A stretch of 10,670 nucleotides of DNA, taken from positions 1 to 10,670 of the forward strand of contig URYT01000052.1 in assembly GCA_900552185.1 (NCBI GenBank). The letters are read 5' to 3'. Source of the DNA: an uncultured Collinsella sp. (GTDB lineage Bacteria; Actinomycetota; Coriobacteriia; Coriobacteriales; Coriobacteriaceae). This document shows, in pieces, positions 6,298 through 10,670 of this stretch. Position numbers and translations under genes: made by a program. Under the pieces are notes generated by a model. That model had not been told where the DNA came from and made no database searches. It was given only the letters and a program-made list of their open reading frames with translations. Numbering within the stretch: position 1 is the first letter of the stretch; the number at the start of each line of letters is the position of its first letter.

Positions 6298-7074
6298 CTA
6301 GTAGCTCACCTGGCAGGGGATGCCGAGGGCTTGGACGCGCGCGGCAATGGCGTCGAGCACCTCGGGCGCTGCTTTGGTAAGGCCGGCGATCGGTGTCTCG
6401 CGCGCCACCGTGTAGATGGTCGCTTCTTGTGGGCGAATGCGCTCAAGCGCCGCGAGCCAGGGGCCGACGTACTCCTCGCCGGTGTTATCGATAGACTTGC
6501 CCCGGTACTCGCCGGTCAAAAAGATCGTCTGGATAATAACGTGACCGTCAAAGCTTGCGAACGTCTCGATCTGGTGCTCGATGTCGTAGGGGCCAACGGG
6601 CTGGTCGAGCAGCTGGATAAACGCCGGGTCGACGGTATCGAGCTTGAGGATGTTGTCGTCGACCATCATGAGCGCGTCGTGCACCTCGGGGCGATCGGCG
6701 CGCGTGCCGTTGGAGAGCACGGCGATCTTGGAGTTTGGGGCAAGCTCGTCGCGCAGCGCGATGGCGCCGGCGATGGCCTGCGGAAACTCCGGTGCGGCGG
6801 TGGGCTCGCCGTTGCCTGCGAAGGTGATCACATCGGGGAGCTCGCCTTCGGCTGCCATCTCGCGCAGCTTTGCCTCGAGCGCATCGAGTACCACGGCGGC
6901 CGTGTTGTACGGTTCATGGCAGGAGCGCTCGGCGTTGAGGCCGTTTTCGCAGTAAATGCAGTCGAACGTGCAGATTTTGCCGCTGGCCGGCATCATGTTG
7001 ACGCCGAGCGAGAGACCAAGGCGACGGCTGCGAACGGGCCCAAAGATGGGGCTGGCATTCAAAAACGTAGACAT
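6298..7074 (-). CDS. Radical SAM protein of the COG0731 type
   Basis: The 258-residue protein should bind a [4Fe-4S] cluster and S-adenosylmethionine. C35, C39 and C42 in CTFDCIYC form the CxxxCxxC cluster motif. The preceding GPVRSRRLGLSLGVN (12-26) is, to my knowledge, the hallmark N-terminus of the COG0731 group (described as wybutosine-synthesis-like Fe-S oxidoreductases). FAGNGEPT (85-92) is the GGE-like SAM-binding segment. No extra cysteine-rich auxiliary cluster domain is seen. Bacteria lack wybutosine, so the substrate is unknown. A reading frame continues far upstream, but a ribosome binding site favours ATG at 7074 over the ATG two codons earlier. The gene is divergent from the alpha/beta hydrolase. 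Confidence 0.87.
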   Translation of the reverse strand: MSTFLNASPIFGPVRSRRLGLSLGVNMMPASGKICTFDCIYCENGLNAERSCHEPYNTAAVVLDALEAKLREMAAEGELPDVITFAGNGEPTAAPEFPQAIAGAIALRDELAPNSKIAVLSNGTRADRPEVHDALMMVDDNILKLDTVDPAFIQLLDQPVGPYDIEHQIETFASFDGHVIIQTIFLTGEYRGKSIDNTGEEYVGPWLAALERIRPQEATIYTVARETPIAGLTKAAPEVLDAIAARVQALGIPCQVSY

Positions 7075-7083
7075 AGGCATATG

Positions 7084-7089
7084 CTCCTC
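7084..7089 (-). promoter_or_regulatory. Ribosome binding site of the radical SAM gene
   Basis: GAGGAG on the minus strand lies 9 bases before ATG 7074 and only 3 bases before ATG 7080. The 9-base spacing is the more usable, so the protein is taken to begin MSTFLNAS. Confidence 0.65.
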
Positions 7090-7105
7090 AAGACAATTGT
7101 GCCTA

Positions 7106-7114
7106 AGCATAGCA
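7106..7114 (-). promoter_or_regulatory. Candidate extended -10 promoter for the radical SAM gene
   Basis: On the minus strand TGCTATGCT (7114-7106) fits the extended -10 form TGnTATnnT. Transcription would start near 7099, giving a leader of about 25 bases with the GAGGAG site inside. No -35 hexamer is recognisable, which extended -10 promoters tolerate. Confidence 0.4.
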
Positions 7115-7245
7115 TCGGCTCCGAAGCAGGGTGTGGGCTCTTGCTTTACAAGTTTCGTTTTTTCACGTCGCTCATGATGCCGTGCCATGAAAAGCCTCGG
7201 GTCGGGTACAGTTAATCTGTTAACAAGTCGTAAGGCAATGCGGGT

Positions 7246-7277
7246 CCATCCAACCGTACTGACGTGCAGCTGGATGG
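7246..7277. repeat. Inverted repeat in the divergent promoter region
   Basis: CCATCCA (7246-7252) and TGGATGG (7271-7277) are perfect 7-bp arms around an 18-base spacer, ending 22 bases before the hydrolase start codon. It could be an operator or a leader hairpin. The arms are short enough to occur by chance. Confidence 0.35.
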
Positions 7278-7299
7278 GCATTGATGATGGGGGCACAAC

Positions 7300-8097
7300 A
7301 TGGATTTTACGGTCGAGAATGCGGGCACCACGATTGCCTGTCGCGAATATGCCGGCCCGGATGTGTCGCCTGATACTCCTGCTTTGGTGTGCGTGCACGG
7401 CGCTTGTGTCGACGGCACATTTTTCGACGGCATCGCTTGTGAGCTCAGCCGCAACTACCGCGTAATTGCCTACGACCGCCGCGGCTGTGGCGGCAGCAGC
7501 GAAGCGGCAGACGGCAGCTATGATCTTGCCGCCCAGGCCGCCGACCTGCAAGCTGTGATCGAACACGTTGGCGCTCCGACAAATGTGCTTGCGCACAGCG
7601 CCGGTACGTTGGTGGCGCTGGAGCTTCTTCGCACCGAACCCCAGCTCGTCGCTCGTGCGATTCTGCATGAGCCGGCTGTATCGGCCGAAGGCGTCGGCAT
7701 GGGCGCAGCTCCGGTTTTGCTCGATATGATTGCGGCTGGAAAGGTTTCAAGGGCGCTCCGGCTTTTCTTGGGAGCCCTCGGCGACTTGGACCCCGAGGCT
7801 CCTGGGACGACCGAAGCGGAAGCCAAACATGCCCTGCGCAATGGTCGCTGCTTCATGGCCAATGAATACGGAACAAATATGACATATGCTCCCGACTGGG
7901 AGCGCGCCCGCGCGTCAAAGGCGGTGTCGGCCGTGTTTTTGGGCGAGCTTTCGGTCGGTACGCCCCGCGAGGCTGGCACGCGAGCGGCTGCCGAATATCT
8001 CGATTGCCCCCTCGTGACGGTCCCGGGCGCGCACAACGGTCTGCGCGATCGCCCCGTTACGGCGGCAAACGCCGTTCGCGATGTCTTGGAGTGTTAG
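7300..8097 (+). CDS. Alpha/beta hydrolase
   Basis: The 265-residue protein has the alpha/beta hydrolase fold, a cytoplasmic serine hydrolase with no signal peptide or membrane segment. VCVHGACVDG (30-39) is the oxyanion-hole HG motif. YDRRGCGGSS (58-67) is the typical segment after strand 4. The nucleophile elbow is AHSAG (98-102) with S100, where most relatives have Gly rather than Ala first. H245 in PGAHNG is the catalytic His. The acid is probably in the FLGELS region (213-218) but is not certain. The family includes esterases, lipases and haloperoxidase-like enzymes; the substrate cannot be inferred. GGGGG a few bases upstream of the ATG may serve as ribosome binding site. It lies 211 bases before the c-di-GMP regulator, too far to assume an operon. 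Confidence 0.87.
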   Translation: MDFTVENAGTTIACREYAGPDVSPDTPALVCVHGACVDGTFFDGIACELSRNYRVIAYDRRGCGGSSEAADGSYDLAAQAADLQAVIEHVGAPTNVLAHSAGTLVALELLRTEPQLVARAILHEPAVSAEGVGMGAAPVLLDMIAAGKVSRALRLFLGALGDLDPEAPGTTEAEAKHALRNGRCFMANEYGTNMTYAPDWERARASKAVSAVFLGELSVGTPREAGTRAAAEYLDCPLVTVPGAHNGLRDRPVTAANAVRDVLEC

Positions 8098-8211
8098 CAC
8101 GCTCGATGACCTGCGGGGAGGGGAACTGTTGGCGTTTCTTCATTGTTAACGAATGCGCCCATAACCGCGCGCTCGCGGCTCCATTACCGCCGTTTGCCAG
8201 GCCATAAAAAT

Positions 8212-8281
8212 GCAACGATAATCGCGCGTTTGCCTGCAGCTGTTAGATGTTACCCTTGTACTATTTGATATGCATCGTTGC
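8212..8281. repeat. 8-bp inverted repeat in the leader region of the c-di-GMP regulator
   Basis: GCAACGAT (8212-8219) and ATCGTTGC (8274-8281) are perfect complements, 54 bases apart, in the 211-base gap between the hydrolase and the regulator gene. The enclosed stretch is the AT-richest part of the gap (TACTATTTGATATG at 8259-8272) and probably holds the promoter. No well-spaced -35/-10 pair stands out. Confidence 0.3.
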
Positions 8282-8308
8282 CGTGCGTGACGATAGAAAG
8301 GGCCCCAT

Positions 8309-10189
8309 ATGCTCAATAATCACGAGGCAAATCTAACCGACGAGGAGGCTGCCGCTGAGGTCGCCCGCGTCGCGAAGACCTACCCCGTGGTGCGTTTGCT
8401 GTCGGCCGATCAGATTAAGAGCGAGCCTAACTGCCTACTCGCCGGCGATCGGTGTCCCTGTCTGCGTCAGTCAAGTCTTGAGGCCTTAGCAGGTTTCGAT
8501 GATGTATCGGAGCAGCTACTCAATGATGGTACTGAGTACCGCGCCCGTCTGCGCCCTCTAAAGGTCGAGGGCGAGCCTCACGTCCTGCTGATGGTGCGTC
8601 CGATTGATGAGCAAGAGGCTGCAGAAGAGGACCTTGTCTACACCGACGTGCTGACGAGTGTGCGCAATCGCCGATATTACGAGGAAAAGCTCCGCAACGC
8701 CCGCGTGAATGCCGGCGTTGCGGTGATCGACCTTGATGATTTTAGGGTTGTCAACGATACGTGTGGCCGTCATGCCGGCGACCTTGCGCTCGGTGCTGTG
8801 GCGACAGCCATACGCAGCGGAATTCGTTCGACTGACGAGCTTGTGCGCTATGGCTGCGACAAGTTTGTGGTCGTCATGCCCAATATTCCCTCCGATGACT
8901 TCACCCGTCGTCTGCATCAGGTATCCGATGCCGTTCATGCCACGATTATTCCGGGCCATGAGTACGTGAGCTTGACGGCATGTGTTGGTGGCGTTCGCAT
9001 TCATGGCGAGACGGTCGATGAGGGCGTTGGCCGCGCTGTCCAGTTGCTGAGCCGCGCTAAGACAAAAGCCGGTACGGTCGTGACCGATGCCGATTCCATC
9101 GAGGCCTTCCAAAGCGAAAAGCCTTTGGTGCTTATTGCCGATGACTCCGAGATGAACCGAGCCATTCTCAACGAGATGCTCAAGGACGAGTATTGCATCC
9201 TCGAGGCCGATAACGGTCGTACGGCACTCGACATGGTCGACCGCTATGGCGATGAGTTGTCGCTCGTGCTGCTGGACATTGTCATGCCGGACATAAGCGG
9301 CTTTGAGGTGCTGGCCGATCTGTCGCGCCGATCGGGTATCGACAATCTGCCTGTCATCATGATTTCGAGCGAAGATTCCGACGATATGGTTCTGCGCGCG
9401 TACGAGCTGGGCGCCTCGGACTATATCAACCGCCCGTTTGACTCCCGTGTCGTGCGCCGCCGCGTAAACAACACCATCCGCCTATACGCCAAACAGCGCC
9501 GCCTGACGAGCCTACTGTCCCAGCAGTACAACGAGCGCGTCAAGAACAGTCGCATGCTCATCGACATGCTTGCCGGCGTCATGGAACTTCGCAATGGCGA
9601 GAGCGGCAGGCACGTTACGAATATCGAAAAGCTGACCGAGCTGCTGCTTGACTGTCTGGTCCGGCGTAGCGACACCATCTCCCTCGACAACGAGGAACGC
9701 TCCACGATTGCCCTGGCTTCGGCGCTGCACGATATCGGCAAGATGTCGATTGACGATGCGATCCTCAACAAACCCGGGCGCCTTACGCCCGAGGAGTTCG
9801 AGATTATGAAGACGCATACCACGATCGGCGCTGATATGTTGCTTGAGTTGAGCCGCCATCACGTCGGCAATGCGCTTATGGAATATGCGTACCAGATTGC
9901 GCGTTGGCATCACGAGCGCTGGGATGGCAGGGGTTATCCCGATGGCCTTAAGGGCGACGAAATTCCCATTGCCGCACAGGTGGTTTCGGTGGCCGACGTG
10001 TACGATGCGCTGACGAGCGTGCGTGTGTACAAGGACGCCATCCCGCATAAGGAGGCGATCCAGATGATCCTGGACGGTAAGTGTGGCACCTTTAACCCGC
10101 TGTTGCTCGACTGCCTGCTCGAGGTGCAAGACCGTATTGCCGAGACGTTGGCACGCCCCGCCGACGTCGTTGCGTTTCCCACGATTTAG
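8309..10189 (+). CDS. c-di-GMP regulator: degenerate GGDEF, REC receiver and HD-GYP phosphodiesterase in one chain
   Basis: The 626-residue protein is soluble with no membrane segment. Residues 1-107 form a PAS-like unknown region with three cysteines (C42, C49, C51). GGDEF (about 108-258) keeps D141, N149 and D158 of the nucleotide/metal site, but the signature reads GCDKF (182-186), so cyclase activity is unlikely. RSTD (173-176), five residues before it, matches the RxxD inhibitory c-di-GMP site. REC (about 273-393) has D278/D279, phospho-acceptor D323 in LLDIVMPD and S353/S354. The usual conserved Lys is R375 (NRPF). HD-GYP (about 414-616) looks complete: H435, H474-D475 in LHDIGK, H503, H534/H535, GRGYPDG (540-546) and DVYDALT. 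It should therefore hydrolyse c-di-GMP, probably controlled by phosphorylation and by c-di-GMP binding (inference). The ATG has AAAGGG six bases upstream. An HPt gene follows 23 bases downstream, so the two are probably one operon. Confidence 0.93.
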   Translation: MLNNHEANLTDEEAAAEVARVAKTYPVVRLLSADQIKSEPNCLLAGDRCPCLRQSSLEALAGFDDVSEQLLNDGTEYRARLRPLKVEGEPHVLLMVRPIDEQEAAEEDLVYTDVLTSVRNRRYYEEKLRNARVNAGVAVIDLDDFRVVNDTCGRHAGDLALGAVATAIRSGIRSTDELVRYGCDKFVVVMPNIPSDDFTRRLHQVSDAVHATIIPGHEYVSLTACVGGVRIHGETVDEGVGRAVQLLSRAKTKAGTVVTDADSIEAFQSEKPLVLIADDSEMNRAILNEMLKDEYCILEADNGRTALDMVDRYGDELSLVLLDIVMPDISGFEVLADLSRRSGIDNLPVIMISSEDSDDMVLRAYELGASDYINRPFDSRVVRRRVNNTIRLYAKQRRLTSLLSQQYNERVKNSRMLIDMLAGVMELRNGESGRHVTNIEKLTELLLDCLVRRSDTISLDNEERSTIALASALHDIGKMSIDDAILNKPGRLTPEEFEIMKTHTTIGADMLLELSRHHVGNALMEYAYQIARWHHERWDGRGYPDGLKGDEIPIAAQVVSVADVYDALTSVRVYKDAIPHKEAIQMILDGKCGTFNPLLLDCLLEVQDRIAETLARPADVVAFPTI

Positions 10190-10212
10190 TTTGACCAAAG
10201 GAGTTTTAATCC

Positions 10213-10569
10213 ATGATTTCCATGCGTGAGGCGTATGAGAAGATCGGCGCCAATTATGATGACGCGTGCGCTCGGCTGATGGGCGAGGGAATGCTTACCC
10301 GCTTTGCCCTCAAGTTTTTGGATGACGAGAGCATGGACAAGCTGGAGGCCGCCATGGCGGCAGGAGACGCCGAAGGTGCGTTTATGGCAGCGCACACGCT
10401 CAAGGGCGTGAGCCAGAACCTGGGATTCGATAATCTGTACGAGCCAGCGGTCGTGGTGACCGAGGCGCTGCGCGGCGCCGATGCCGTTGACGGCGCTCGT
10501 GAGGGAATGCATGCGCTGCAGCAGCAATATGCGGCTACGATGTCGGCCCTGCGCGAGGCGGCTGAATAA
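10213..10569 (+). CDS. HPt (histidine phosphotransfer) domain protein
   Basis: This 118-residue, all-helical cytoplasmic protein is probably a phosphorelay shuttle. H61 in AHTLKGVSQNLGF (60-72) is the phospho-accepting histidine of the HPt signature HxLKG. The protein is a single HPt domain without kinase or receiver parts. It begins 23 bases after the c-di-GMP regulator. AAAGGAG lies nine bases before the ATG; an internal ATG three codons later is a possible alternative start. The natural partner is the REC domain of the upstream gene. The donor, a hybrid histidine kinase, is not in this window. A GC-rich hairpin follows the gene. Confidence 0.9.
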   Translation: MISMREAYEKIGANYDDACARLMGEGMLTRFALKFLDDESMDKLEAAMAAGDAEGAFMAAHTLKGVSQNLGFDNLYEPAVVVTEALRGADAVDGAREGMHALQQQYAATMSALREAAE

Positions 10570-10596
10570 GGGCTTGCGAGCCTTGGGCTGTGTGCC

Positions 10597-10643
10597 CCGG
10601 CCACATATAGGTAAAAGGGCGCCCCGTCGGACCATGTGGCCGG
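10597..10643 (+). promoter_or_regulatory. Possible alternative pairing overlapping the terminator
   Basis: CCGGCCACAT (10597-10606) is perfectly complementary to ATGTGGCCGG (10634-10643), which lies in the loop of the downstream terminator hairpin. In RNA the two helices would form either a pseudoknot or competing folds. It could be antitermination-like control or simply part of a compact 3' structure. Confidence 0.35.
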
Positions 10644-10661
10644 CGGGGCGCCCTTATCTGT
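10615..10661 (+). terminator. GC-rich hairpin after the HPt gene, likely terminator
   Basis: AAGGGCGCCCCG (10615-10626) and CGGGGCGCCCTT (10644-10655) form a perfect 12-bp stem with a 17-base loop, preceded by AAAA and followed by ATCTGTTGTG. The trailing sequence is only moderately T-rich, so termination strength is uncertain, but position and stability suit the end of the regulator-HPt operon. Confidence 0.75.
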
Positions 10662-10670
10662 TGTGCTGTC

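Noticed and set aside
6268..7215. Plus-strand open frame opposite the radical SAM gene
   Set aside because: No motifs; the minus strand encodes the CxxxCxxC cluster motif with a supported start.
7075..7668. N-terminal extension of the radical SAM frame
   Set aside because: It crosses the divergent intergenic region and part of the alpha/beta hydrolase gene. COG0731-like sequence begins right after ATG 7074, which has a GAGGAG site.

Overview
The window looks like chromosomal DNA of a high-GC gut actinobacterium, most likely a Coriobacteriia member such as Collinsella. This is inferred from GC-rich codon use, the actinobacterial style of the 6-phosphofructokinase, and the mix of peptidase, hydrolase and c-di-GMP genes. 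No rRNA or other taxonomic marker is present. No phage, plasmid, CRISPR, tRNA or transposase gene was seen.

Layout. Positions 1-37 may hold the last codons of a plus-strand gene. On the minus strand follow a 6-phosphofructokinase (67-1146) and a membrane-anchored Ntn-type linear amide C-N hydrolase (1288-2373). The latter is divergent from an M18 aminopeptidase (2535-3920, plus). Behind the aminopeptidase are a perfect hairpin and about 230 bases of dense nested inverted repeats without a convincing gene. Then come three minus-strand genes: a D-2-hydroxyacid dehydrogenase (4203-5138), a SEC-C-tagged methionine aminopeptidase broken by what looks like a 17-base deletion (5267-6137), and a COG0731-type radical SAM protein (6298-7074). 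A 67-base near-palindrome separates the last two. The right part is on the plus strand: an alpha/beta hydrolase (7300-8097), a three-domain c-di-GMP regulator with degenerate GGDEF, REC and intact HD-GYP (8309-10189), and an HPt protein 23 bases later (10213-10569), closed by a strong GC-rich hairpin.

How the parts fit. The left and middle genes are mostly single units with their own ribosome binding sites and do not form an obvious pathway. The clearest functional unit is the c-di-GMP regulator plus HPt pair. The HPt histidine could pass phosphate to the REC domain. The GGDEF domain has lost its catalytic signature but kept an RxxD inhibitory-site motif, so it may sense c-di-GMP and control the HD-GYP phosphodiesterase.

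The items most worth a second look are this regulator, the nested-hairpin region at 3971-4200, the two copies of a CCAAAAGGGG-type repeat flanking the dehydrogenase gene, the palindrome at 6190-6256, and the frameshifted methionine aminopeptidase.
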